From positions 124,001 through 188,000 of the forward strand of contig CAZHCA010000003.1 of assembly GCA_964530825.1 (NCBI GenBank): 64,000 nt of DNA, given 5' to 3'. A model generated the notes under the pieces. That model saw only the letters and a program-made list of their open reading frames with translations, had not been told where the DNA came from and did not search any database. A program made the position numbers and the translations under genes. Positions 24,961 to 33,704 of this stretch are shown here, piece by piece (positions within the stretch are counted from its first letter, which is position 1; each line of letters starts with the position of its first letter). Source of the stretch: CAZHCA01 sp964530825 (lineage in GTDB: Bacteria; Bacteroidota; Bacteroidia; Chitinophagales; Saprospiraceae).

Positions 24961-27498
24961 TCAATCCGGTTCGAATCCAAGCACGATGTTGAAGTCACCC
25001 AGGCCGTCGGCCGTATTGGGGTCTTTGTCGAAGCCGATACCGTAGTCGAAGCCAAGCGTACCGAACATGGGCAGGAATACCCGGAATCCGAAACCGACCG
25101 AGCGCCGCAGATCGAAGGGGTTGAAATCCTCGATGGTACGCCAAGCATTGCCCCCCTGGGCAAAAGCCAGCACGTAGATCGTAGAAGAAGGATTGAGGGA
25201 TATAGGATAGCGCAGTTCAACCGTGAATTTATCAAATATGGGTGTAGCCACCGTGCTACCAAATTCGGATAGGTTAGCCTCCAGATCGCGGACTTCATAT
25301 CCGCGCAAAGAGATGATATCAACCCCCGCAAAACCGCCACCAAAGGCCTGGTTGTTGAGACCGTCGCCGCCCAGTTGGAAGCGCTCAAACGGCGAGACGC
25401 CGATATCATCGTTGTAGGCCCCTAGGATACCGATCTTCGCTTCGGCCTTAAGCGTCAGCTTACCAACAATCGAAGTGTACCACTCGGCATCGAAACGCCA
25501 CTTGTGGTACTCGAGGAAGCGAAAACGCTCTTCGGTAGGCAGGTCGCTGTAGCTGCGGTTATTGAAGAGCGAGTAGGGCGGGGTAAATTGTACTGCCAAT
25601 GAGAACCGGGAACCTTCGCGCGGGAAGATGGGATCGTTGATTGTCGAACGGGCAAACGTTTGCTTAATACTGAAGTTATTATAGCTTCCATTGGTCACCA
25701 ATTCCCCCTCGTCGGTAATGAAAAGTCCCTGCGCCCAGTTATTCAGGTTGAGCGTCTGGATATTGAGGGCCGTACTGGATACGAAGTTATCATCTGGCCA
25801 CTTCAGGCGGGTACCCAGGCTAATTGTTCCCTGAATGATATCGAATTTTTGAAAGTCGGGCGAGTTGCTGTTGCCAAAGGCAAAGCGGTTGTAAAAACCA
25901 GCAACGGTGAAGGAATTCGGCTTTTTACCCCCCAGCCAAGGCTCCGTAAAGGACAGGTTATAGGACTGGAAAAACTGGCCATTTGTCTGTGCGCGCACGG
26001 AAAGCCGCTGACCGTCCCCCATGGGGAGCGGGCGCCAGGCGCCTTTCTTAAAGACATTGCGCATGGAAAAATTATTGAACGATACGCCTAACGTACCAAT
26101 CACCCGGCGCTGACCGCCCCAACCGGCTGAAAGTTCCAATTGGTCAGCAGGCTTTTCTTCTACATCGTATTCGATATCGACCGTGCCGCGCTGCGGATTA
26201 ACGGGGGTATTGATACCGAGAGTCTCCGGATTAAAATACCCCAGGTTGACGATTTCGCGCTGCGAACGGATGATATCCGAGCGGCTGAATTTTTCGCCAG
26301 GGATGGTACGCAGCTCGCGCCGGATCACGTGCTCGTGCGTCCGGTCATTGCCGCTGATCACCACTTTATCGATGGTGGCCTGCGGCCCCTCGTAGATGCG
26401 CAATTCCAAGTCGATGGAGTCACCCACTACGGCTACTTCGGTAGGTTCTACATTAAAAAACAGGTAGCCATTGTCCATGTAGAGAGAACTCACATCCCGA
26501 CCATCCTGGCTGAAGCGCAGACGGGTTTCCAGCAATTCGTTGTTGTAGACATCGCCCTCGCGAATACCCAGCACCCGGTCGAGCGTCTCCGCATCGTAAA
26601 TGGAATTCCCTTTCCACTCAAGATTGCGAAAGTAGTAGCGGTTACCCTCGTCGAGATTGATCTGGATGACCAGGTCGCCATCGTCTTCCCGCCACAGGGA
26701 ATCGCTCAAGATTCTGGCATCGCGGTACCCCTGCTTATTGTAGAAGGTGATTATGTTATCTTTATCGGTCTCGTAGTCGTCCCGGATGAATTTAGAGCCG
26801 GAAAACAGGCGGCGCTTTTCTTTGGTACCCTCCATCTGCTTTTCCAGCTTCTTCTCCTTGACCTCATCATTGCCGACAATAAAGATGTCCTGAATTTTCA
26901 CCTTGTTGCCAGGGTCTACATTGAACCGCAATTTCACGGAATTGACGCGGGTCGTATCAGGGATTTCTTCGATTGCCACTTGGGCATCGAGGAAGCCTTT
27001 GCCCTCGTAATAGCCTTCGATCGCTTCGGCGGCGTTGACTTTTACGTTTTCGGTGACGATACCCCCTTTGAGCAGGAATTTATTCACTTCTTCATTCAGG
27101 TCGTCGTGGTAAGATTTTTTAGCACCCTTGTAAGAAAAAGTAGAGAGGCGCGGGCGCTCCTGTACTTTGATTTCCAAGAAGATAACTTCCCCGATCGTTT
27201 TCTCTTTGATGATTTGTACATCGGTAAAGAGCCGAAGTTTCCAAAGTGCCTTTATGGCACGCGGTATATCGCTACCGGGTACGCGTATTTTGTCGCCCAC
27301 CCGCAATCCGGAAATCCCGATCAGGGCATTATCATCGCTGTAGTCCGCTCCAGTCACCGTGATACCGCCAATTTCGTAATCGGTCGGATTAGAATAATCA
27401 TATACCTCAACACTATCGGCGACTTGGGCATGTAGCCCCGCAAAAAAGAAGAGAAGCAAAAAACAACAAAGGAGTAAATCAGACCAATGCCGGCTCAT
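24961..27498 (-). CDS. bamA: Outer membrane protein assembly factor BamA
   Basis: The start at 27498 gives 845 residues with a signal peptide ending AGLHAQ. Several POTRA repeats follow (IGGITVTGADYSDDNALIGISGLRVGD; VKIQDIFIVGNDEVKEKKL; ATIDKVVISGNDRTHEHVIRRELRTIPGEKFS), then an Omp85 barrel. BamA folds and inserts beta-barrel proteins into the outer membrane. A longer frame to 27594 adds residues that precede the signal peptide. The last residues (LGFEPD) do not end in an aromatic residue. uppS lies upstream on the same strand, a common Bacteroidota arrangement, but no Skp gene follows. Confidence 0.95.
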   Translation of the reverse strand: MSRHWSDLLLCCFLLLFFFAGLHAQVADSVEVYDYSNPTDYEIGGITVTGADYSDDNALIGISGLRVGDKIRVPGSDIPRAIKALWKLRLFTDVQIIKEKTIGEVIFLEIKVQERPRLSTFSYKGAKKSYHDDLNEEVNKFLLKGGIVTENVKVNAAEAIEGYYEGKGFLDAQVAIEEIPDTTRVNSVKLRFNVDPGNKVKIQDIFIVGNDEVKEKKLEKQMEGTKEKRRLFSGSKFIRDDYETDKDNIITFYNKQGYRDARILSDSLWREDDGDLVIQINLDEGNRYYFRNLEWKGNSIYDAETLDRVLGIREGDVYNNELLETRLRFSQDGRDVSSLYMDNGYLFFNVEPTEVAVVGDSIDLELRIYEGPQATIDKVVISGNDRTHEHVIRRELRTIPGEKFSRSDIIRSQREIVNLGYFNPETLGINTPVNPQRGTVDIEYDVEEKPADQLELSAGWGGQRRVIGTLGVSFNNFSMRNVFKKGAWRPLPMGDGQRLSVRAQTNGQFFQSYNLSFTEPWLGGKKPNSFTVAGFYNRFAFGNSNSPDFQKFDIIQGTISLGTRLKWPDDNFVSSTALNIQTLNLNNWAQGLFITDEGELVTNGSYNNFSIKQTFARSTINDPIFPREGSRFSLAVQFTPPYSLFNNRSYSDLPTEERFRFLEYHKWRFDAEWYTSIVGKLTLKAEAKIGILGAYNDDIGVSPFERFQLGGDGLNNQAFGGGFAGVDIISLRGYEVRDLEANLSEFGSTVATPIFDKFTVELRYPISLNPSSTIYVLAFAQGGNAWRTIEDFNPFDLRRSVGFGFRVFLPMFGTLGFDYGIGFDKDPNTADGLGDFNIVLGFEPD

Positions 27499-27649
27499 AT
27501 TGGGTAATTCTTTTTCTCGAGTAAGATCAATCAAATAAATGCATTGGCCCCAACCGGGACGCTTTTGTGCTGTCAAATGGGTTTTGGATACCATGTGAGA
27601 AGTCGTAACGACACAGCGGAAAGACGCTTCCGCGATTAGTGACGTTGTA

Positions 27650-28393
27650 TCAGCGAACTAATTGTTCACTTATTTTTCCAAACCGGCGTTCGCGGTTCTG
27701 GTAATCTACAATAGCATCGTAAAGGTGTTCTTTTCGAAAGTCGGGCCAAAAAACCGGCGAAAAGACCAACTCCGCGTAGGCAATCTGCCAAAGCAGGAAG
27801 TTACTGATACGATGCTCTCCGCTGGTCCGGATCAGTAATTCCGGGTCGGGAATGTCGGCGGTTCTGAGATGCTGCTGAACCGTTCGATCATCAATGTCTT
27901 CTGGAAGTAACTCCCCCTCAGCAATTTCCTGGCTTATCGCCTTTACGGCCTCCGTTATCTCCCAGCGCGCGCTGTAGTTGAGTGCCAGGACCAGGGTCAT
28001 TCGCTCGTTTTCGCGCGTATTTTCTATGCCCTCCAGCAGAGCCACGCGGGTTTTGTCGGGTAGTTTCGACAAATCGCCAATTGCCTGCAGGCGAATATCA
28101 TTTTTATTGAGGGTAGCAATTTCTTTGTGCAGGGTTTCTACCAGTAGCGCCATGAGCGCGCTGACCTCGATTTTCGGGCGCTTCCAATTCTCGGTAGAAA
28201 AAGCATAGAGTGTTAGGTAGTTGATCCCCAGTTCCGCAGCTGCTTCCGTCACCTCCCGCACCGCCTTCACGCCGTTGCGATGGCCATGAATACGCGGTTT
28301 GCCGTATGCTTTAGCCCAGCGCCCATTGCCATCCATAATGACCGCAATGTGTTGTGGAAGGTTCGCCGGGTCGATTTTTTGCTTAAGATCCAT
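27650..28393 (-). CDS. uppS: Isoprenyl (undecaprenyl) diphosphate synthase
   Basis: A 247-residue cis-prenyltransferase. IAVIMDGNGRWA holds the catalytic Asp, RIHGHRNGVKAV the pyrophosphate-binding region, FSTENWKRP and the C-terminal LLIRTSGEHRISNFLLWQIAYAE the remaining signatures. It builds the C55 lipid carrier for peptidoglycan and polysaccharides. It is followed by bamA after 151 bases on the same strand. Confidence 0.96.
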   Translation of the reverse strand: MDLKQKIDPANLPQHIAVIMDGNGRWAKAYGKPRIHGHRNGVKAVREVTEAAAELGINYLTLYAFSTENWKRPKIEVSALMALLVETLHKEIATLNKNDIRLQAIGDLSKLPDKTRVALLEGIENTRENERMTLVLALNYSARWEITEAVKAISQEIAEGELLPEDIDDRTVQQHLRTADIPDPELLIRTSGEHRISNFLLWQIAYAELVFSPVFWPDFRKEHLYDAIVDYQNRERRFGKISEQLVR

Positions 28394-28705
28394 ATGACAT
28401 CACACACTTCGTCAATTCCGCACACAATTTTTTTCGTTCCGCTTATGCTCCTAAAGCCGCACATCCACAAGGGACAAAGCGACCGTAAGCAGGGTACTTC
28501 CAGAAAAATTCTCACAAAATTAAGAAAAGCAAACTACTTTGGAGGTAAAACCCGCTGCATTCCACGCTTAAATTACGGGATACATCTGCTAATGCCCCGT
28601 TGTCATTTGCATGGCGGAACTTTTCGACTTATTTTTGACATATCCGTTGCAAACTTTCCCTGCTGCTCCACTGCGAATTATTATTCATTCTTTGCATTGT
28701 AACTC

Positions 28706-29779
28706 ATGTTAGCAATCGTCTTAAGTTTTTTAACGGCCTTTACCCTTACCTACTTTGCTGTTCCCTCCATCATTAACATTGCGCTTACCAAAAACCTTTG
28801 TGACGAGCCCGACGAGCGTCGTGCCCACGAGGTGCGCACTCCTTCCCTGGGCGGCATTGGCATCTTTGCCGGCATGCTATTCTCGATTGTTCTCTGGACG
28901 CCCTTCTCAGAGTTTAACCAACTCCAGTACATGCTATGCTCTTTTATGATCATTTTTCTTATTGGCGCCAAAGACGATATTTCTCCGATAGCGCCGAATA
29001 AAAAACTCATCGGCCAAATTCTTGCGGCCGCCATATTGGTGTTCAAATCGGGCATCTTGCTGTCGGGTTTTTATGGTGTCTTCGGTCTGCACAATGAGTT
29101 GGGCCTGGGGTTCAACATCTTCCTGTCCTTTTTCACGATTCTCGTCCTAGTCAACGGTTTTAATCTGATCGACGGCATTAACGGGCTGGCCGGTAGCTTA
29201 GGCTGCCTAATCATCGGCACTTTAGGCTGTTGGTTTTTCATTATCGACCGGCAAGAGTTGGCCATTGTGGCTTTTGCGACGCTCGGTGCCCTGATGGCTT
29301 TTCTCAAATACAATTACACACCGGCCAAAATCTTCATGGGAGATACCGGTTCGCTCATGATCGGGTTAGTGGTTTCGGTGCTGATTATCGCCTTCATCGA
29401 TACCAATTACGAATTACAACCTGGTCATCCTTACCGGTTTGAAGGCATCCCCGCTGTTGCCTTCGGCATCGTCATCATTCCGCTTTTTGATACCCTGCGC
29501 GTTTTTACTACCCGCATATTCCGTGGCCAGTCGCCCTTCCAGCCCGACCGCCGGCATATCCATCACCTCCTGATCGACCACGGACTCAGCCACATGCAGG
29601 CTACTGGCTTGCTTCTTTTCGTCAATGTCCTTTTTATCGTTCTGGTATTCAGCTTGCACACCATGATCAATGTTAATCTCCTCTTGATGTTGGTTCTTTT
29701 TCTGGCTACGTTGATGACCTATTTTCTTCACCGCTCGGTATTGCGTCATAAGCGCGCCATGAAACACGGCATCGCATGA
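28706..29779 (+). CDS. MraY/WecA-family glycosyl-1-phosphate transferase
   Basis: A 357-residue polytopic membrane enzyme. Conserved motifs occur in order: DEPDERRAHEVRTPSLGGIGIF, GAKDDISPI (Asp pair), NGFNLIDGINGLAGS, IFMGDTGSLMIG and PDRRHIHHLL. The last is the HIHH form of WecA/TagO-type enzymes rather than MraY. It attaches a sugar-1-phosphate, probably HexNAc, to undecaprenyl phosphate to start polysaccharide synthesis. The stop overlaps the CrcB start (ATGA). The Wzx/Wzz/Wzy genes are about 2 kb downstream on the other strand. Confidence 0.92.
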   Translation: MLAIVLSFLTAFTLTYFAVPSIINIALTKNLCDEPDERRAHEVRTPSLGGIGIFAGMLFSIVLWTPFSEFNQLQYMLCSFMIIFLIGAKDDISPIAPNKKLIGQILAAAILVFKSGILLSGFYGVFGLHNELGLGFNIFLSFFTILVLVNGFNLIDGINGLAGSLGCLIIGTLGCWFFIIDRQELAIVAFATLGALMAFLKYNYTPAKIFMGDTGSLMIGLVVSVLIIAFIDTNYELQPGHPYRFEGIPAVAFGIVIIPLFDTLRVFTTRIFRGQSPFQPDRRHIHHLLIDHGLSHMQATGLLLFVNVLFIVLVFSLHTMINVNLLLMLVLFLATLMTYFLHRSVLRHKRAMKHGIA

Positions 29780-30141
29780 GTTTCTTTTGGGTTTTCCTTG
29801 GCGGTGGGTTGGGCAGTATTTGCCGGTATGGCATCGCCCGGCTATTGCCGGTCAGTCCGGGTTTGTTCCCCTGGGCTACTTTTTGGGCAAACCTGATCAG
29901 TTGCGTGATCCTTGGTCTGCTTTTTGGATTGAATTTGCGACTGGGGCTAGGGGGGCCCCGCCAGCTCCTGCTCATGACGGGGTTTTGCGGTGGATTCAGC
30001 ACCTTTTCCACCTTTTCTATGGAGACCTTTGCCTTATTTCAACAAGGGCAGTATCTTCTTGGCCTGGGAAACATATTATTGAGCATCTTGGTATGCCTGG
30101 CAGGTATATTCGTAGGACTAAAACTGAGCGGCGGCATTTAA
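29776..30141 (+). CDS. crcB: Fluoride ion channel CrcB/Fluc
   Basis: A 121-residue, four-helix protein. GGGLGSICRYGIAR at the start, the conserved Asn in ATFWANLISCVILG and GFCGGFSTFSTFSME with the fluoride-track phenylalanines identify the family. It forms dual-topology dimers that leak fluoride out. It overlaps the upstream transferase by four bases. I see no fluoride riboswitch upstream. Confidence 0.93.
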   Translation: MSFFWVFLGGGLGSICRYGIARLLPVSPGLFPWATFWANLISCVILGLLFGLNLRLGLGGPRQLLLMTGFCGGFSTFSTFSMETFALFQQGQYLLGLGNILLSILVCLAGIFVGLKLSGGI

Positions 30142-30151
30142 GTCAATAACA

Positions 30152-31096
30152 ATGGAATCCGATCGGCAAGACATCTGGAAGCAAAAACTACAAGCCCTGG
30201 AGGAAAAATACGGGGCAATGGGCCAGGACATGCTCTCTTACCTCGACGGGCTGCTGCATGCCGATTACCTTACGTACTGGGACTATATCGAGCTCGATAC
30301 CCTGCTCAGCCTCCAGAAACCACGCACTTCTTTTCCCGACGAGTACATTTTCATCACCTACCATCAGATCACGGAGCTTTATTTTAAACTGATCCGGCAA
30401 GCCATCCGGCAAGTGACCGAACCGCCGCACCTGGATGTGGACCTATTCCACCGGCAACTGGAACGCATCAATCGTTACTTCGAGCAATTGATTCGGTCTT
30501 TCGATATTATGGTTGATGGTATGGACGGCGAAGAGTTCCTCAAATTTCGCATGAGCTTATTGCCGGCCAGCGGCTTTCAGTCGGCCCAGTTCCGCGAGAT
30601 CGAGATTATGAGTACGGACTTCTACCGGCTTGTGCACCCGTCAAAACGAAATTCGGTGCGCTTCGACGACCCTATGGAAGAGATCTATCCATTGCTGTAT
30701 TGGAAATCCGGCGCTACCGAACTGGCCACCGGCCAGAAAACCCTCACCCTGCGTCAGTTTGAACGCAAATACAGTCGCCGTTTCCTGGAGTTGGCCCACT
30801 TCTACCGCAACCGTAATCTTTGGCAGTGTTATCTCCGCCTTCCGGCAAACGCAACGCGTGACCAGATTGGCGGGCTGCTGCGACAACACGATTTCAACGT
30901 CAACATCCGCTGGTCATTGGCACACCTGAAGTCGGCCGTACGTCACCTCGATAACAACCCCGAAGAAATCAAAGCCACCGGCGGCACCAACTGGCAGGAA
31001 TACCTGCCGCCTAAGTTTCAGCAAATCGTCTACTACCCAGACCTTTGGACACAGAAAGAACGCGAGCATTGGGGACGCAAGACGCGGCTTGAGTAA
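30152..31096 (+). CDS. kynA: Tryptophan 2,3-dioxygenase
   Basis: A 314-residue heme enzyme that opens the indole ring of tryptophan to N-formylkynurenine. F67 and H71 (FITYHQITELYFKL) match the substrate-pocket Phe and His. LPASGFQSAQFREIE carries the carboxylate-binding arginine. The proximal heme histidine is likely the one in AHLKSAVRHL, and ATGGTNWQEYLP matches the closing loop. It starts 10 bases after crcB and is probably cotranscribed. Other kynurenine genes are not in the window. Confidence 0.93.
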   Translation: MESDRQDIWKQKLQALEEKYGAMGQDMLSYLDGLLHADYLTYWDYIELDTLLSLQKPRTSFPDEYIFITYHQITELYFKLIRQAIRQVTEPPHLDVDLFHRQLERINRYFEQLIRSFDIMVDGMDGEEFLKFRMSLLPASGFQSAQFREIEIMSTDFYRLVHPSKRNSVRFDDPMEEIYPLLYWKSGATELATGQKTLTLRQFERKYSRRFLELAHFYRNRNLWQCYLRLPANATRDQIGGLLRQHDFNVNIRWSLAHLKSAVRHLDNNPEEIKATGGTNWQEYLPPKFQQIVYYPDLWTQKEREHWGRKTRLE

Positions 31097-31111
31097 AACT
31101 ATAACGAGGAG

Positions 31112-32563
31112 TTAGGTAAGCCGTCGATTGGCGAGATCCATGTTAACCAATATTGCTGCCTGGAGAAAATAAAGGGTGCCCACTTTATCCGTCTCCAGCA
31201 GATCATTGATCAAAAGAAAAGCGTTGATGACCACCAGGCTCATCAGCACGCCCATAACGATGCTGCGTTTTTCCACCGTAGGGCTTTCCCAGTAGATCCG
31301 CTCCCCGAAAAGCAGCAAGGCAAAATTGAAAAGCAGAAAAATTACCAAGCCGGGTATCCCTTGCTCGACTGCCGTCATCAGGAAATAGTTATGGATTCCC
31401 GAACGCTCAGGGTTATCACTTACGTAAGTTTGAAAGCTGGTTACGGTATGGGATTCGTAGAAGTTGACGAAATTACCTGGCCCGTAGCCAAATACCGGTT
31501 TTCTCCTTACCATGTAATAGCCTGCTACCCAGCGGTAGAAACGCTCCATGGTAGAAATATCCTCTCCCTTGTAAGTTGCCTCCAACAAATCGTCAAACTC
31601 AAGATGGGTGATCGTCTTGTTGTAGTTAGGCGCATACTCCAGATAAGTATTATTCTGCGCCATGTAACCGAAAAAACCAATGACGGCAAACGTTCCAGCC
31701 AAAACCGCCCACCTGGTCAGGCGCCAGCGGAATACGTAATAAGCTCCTCCAGCAATGAGCAGGGACAAATAGGCTGCTCGTGTGTAGGCAAAGTAAATAC
31801 CTGCCAAAAGAACAATCAATCCACCAATTATGATGTACCACTTACGCGAATAACGCGGATACCAATTTAGTGCCATAAGTACAAAAGGGAAAAACAAGGC
31901 CATTAAAGCAGCATAGGTCACATGGTTTCGATAAAAAGGGGTGAGCACGTGGAACACCTCCGAGAAGGCGAAGCCGAAACGCGCATGTCGCACTAAGATG
32001 ATGAGTATGGTAGTCAATAATGGCCAGAATATCAACCAGAATAACCGTCTGAAAGATTGGTCATTCCGCAATAGGTAGCCGGCCAGAAAATAGAAAGTCA
32101 GAATATACCAGCTTTTGGCCAAAAAGAATTTGCCGGAGACCCAGAATAGGCTTGATGTCAATGCGCTAATCCCCACCCATCCCCAATGCAGAAATAACAA
32201 TAAGGTAATGGGGTGTAGCAGAAAGGCCGGCTGGATAGCTGCTTTTCCATGGCGCAACGCATACAGTAAAAAGACAAAGGCTAGGCCCACCATTAAGGGT
32301 TCGGTCGGCAGGTCCGTGCCCAGACCGTTGGGCAAAATAATCTCCGTAGAGAGCGGTAAACAAAAGAGCAAAAGATAAAAAACGACTCGAAAATCAACAA
32401 TGGTAAGGTAGACAAAAGCCAGAGCCAGTGGCACTCCGGCTACTGCATAGATGCCCGTAGCTACCGCCGTGAACAGCCCAAGCAAGCTGATCAGTGCATA
32501 GCACCAGAAGAGAATCTCTTGTTCGGAACTACTTTTTAGAATTTGCTGTAGGTTCGTTCGCAT
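31112..32563 (-). CDS. O-antigen ligase/polymerase-like membrane protein (Wzy/WaaL)
   Basis: A 483-residue protein with a dozen or so hydrophobic helices and one large periplasmic loop (about residues 315-385, holding GYGPGNFVNFYESH and SGIHNYFLMTAVEQGIPGL). That loop with its GxGPGNF and N-x-(Y/F)L pattern is the Wzy_C signature. The enzyme polymerises or ligates lipid-linked glycan units in the periplasm. It is the last of three minus-strand genes; its start lies inside the end of the chain-length gene (35-base overlap). Confidence 0.83.
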   Translation of the reverse strand: MRTNLQQILKSSSEQEILFWCYALISLLGLFTAVATGIYAVAGVPLALAFVYLTIVDFRVVFYLLLFCLPLSTEIILPNGLGTDLPTEPLMVGLAFVFLLYALRHGKAAIQPAFLLHPITLLLFLHWGWVGISALTSSLFWVSGKFFLAKSWYILTFYFLAGYLLRNDQSFRRLFWLIFWPLLTTILIILVRHARFGFAFSEVFHVLTPFYRNHVTYAALMALFFPFVLMALNWYPRYSRKWYIIIGGLIVLLAGIYFAYTRAAYLSLLIAGGAYYVFRWRLTRWAVLAGTFAVIGFFGYMAQNNTYLEYAPNYNKTITHLEFDDLLEATYKGEDISTMERFYRWVAGYYMVRRKPVFGYGPGNFVNFYESHTVTSFQTYVSDNPERSGIHNYFLMTAVEQGIPGLVIFLLFNFALLLFGERIYWESPTVEKRSIVMGVLMSLVVINAFLLINDLLETDKVGTLYFLQAAILVNMDLANRRLT

Positions 32564-33668
32564 CTAGAATGTCGCGCCATTTTACGTGCCGATAAGTATC
32601 AAATAGTAAAACGCCAATCACGGATAGCAGGAAGGCCACCAAAGTTGTTGCGATAACGATAATCGATCTGTGAGGACGCGATTTGACGATGGGTACCTCG
32701 GCGCTTTCTAGCAAAAAGACAGCCGGAATATCGGTCTCTAAAGCCCCGCGAATCCGCTTGATTCTTTCTTTATCGCTACCCAGTTGGGAGAGACCGCGAT
32801 AGTACTGATCTTCCAGTTCCTGCACGATCACAGCGCCCTCGTTAAGTTGCTCGATTTTGTTGCTCAAGGTATCGACCTCTCGCCGCAGGCCCTCCGTCAG
32901 CACTTCGAGTTGAACAATACTATCCCGATAACGGCGCGAATCGTAATTGCGGTATTCCTCCAACTTACCTTCGCCCCGCACCAAAGTAGCTTGTGCATCC
33001 GATAGCTTTTCCGTCAAACTTCGCGTCTGCAGATCCACGTCGAAGATCTCAAAGGTTTTGCGGGTGCGCACCAGGCTATCACTAAGTGTTTTTTGTATTT
33101 CCGTTCTGCGCCCGATGCTCCCCGCCAATGAATTCAGCTTTTTTTCCTGATTCTTCTTTATAATAGCCTGTGCCAAACGATCGATTTGATCGCGCGCGGC
33201 ATTCGCCATCCGGGATGCTAATACAGGGTCCACATCTTCTACCGAGAGCTCTAGTGCGCCCAGCTTGGTCTTTTCGACTTCGTAAAGCTTATTAAAACGG
33301 GAACGCACCCGGTGTGGTGCTTTGGGCAGGTCTGGATTGATGTCGTAATGTTCGTACAGACTGAAAGAGTCTACCATGAAGTCCTTCAGCTCATTCGATT
33401 CGGCCAGGGTAAGTAACCGGTCGATATCATTATTGTTGCCGTAGTATTCCGGCTCAACCTGGAGTTCTCCCAATAGGAATTCGGGCTTCGCCTGGTCGGG
33501 GCTGGCTGCCAGGAAACTAGTGGTAGCCTGGTAATAATTCGGCAATAAAAGAGAAATCAATACCGTCCCTACTGCCGCAACGCCGGTTACCGTAAAAATG
33601 GGTCGGCGCCAACGGTACAGGGTGCGTATCACCCCTAGCAAACTATCCTTAGTATCCATCTGCTTCAA
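32529..33668 (-). CDS. Wzz/GumC-type polysaccharide chain-length protein
   Basis: 379 residues. A membrane helix at about 19-40 and another at about 335-355 flank a long periplasmic coiled-coil region (KLSDAQATLVRGEGKLEEY, LRREVDTLSNKIEQLNEG). The helix start is preceded by WRRPIF and followed by the LPNYYQATTSFL segment typical of Wzz. No tyrosine kinase domain follows, so it is a stand-alone chain-length regulator. It lies between the flippase (36-base gap) and the ligase/polymerase (overlap). Confidence 0.85.
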   Translation of the reverse strand: MKQMDTKDSLLGVIRTLYRWRRPIFTVTGVAAVGTVLISLLLPNYYQATTSFLAASPDQAKPEFLLGELQVEPEYYGNNNDIDRLLTLAESNELKDFMVDSFSLYEHYDINPDLPKAPHRVRSRFNKLYEVEKTKLGALELSVEDVDPVLASRMANAARDQIDRLAQAIIKKNQEKKLNSLAGSIGRRTEIQKTLSDSLVRTRKTFEIFDVDLQTRSLTEKLSDAQATLVRGEGKLEEYRNYDSRRYRDSIVQLEVLTEGLRREVDTLSNKIEQLNEGAVIVQELEDQYYRGLSQLGSDKERIKRIRGALETDIPAVFLLESAEVPIVKSRPHRSIIVIATTLVAFLLSVIGVLLFDTYRHVKWRDILDANEPTANSKK

Positions 33669-33704
33669 TTGTTTGGCAAATGTAGAAAATTTGGTCCTTT
33701 CTTT

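Noticed and set aside
26140..27435. A 431-codon open frame on the plus strand opposite bamA
   Set aside because: It is fully antisense to the POTRA region of an unmistakable bamA and encodes no recognisable motif; GC-rich coding DNA often leaves such frames open.
29680..29775. Search for a fluoride riboswitch ahead of crcB
   Set aside because: crcB overlaps the preceding coding sequence, leaving no room for the aptamer, and no pseudoknot pattern was seen.
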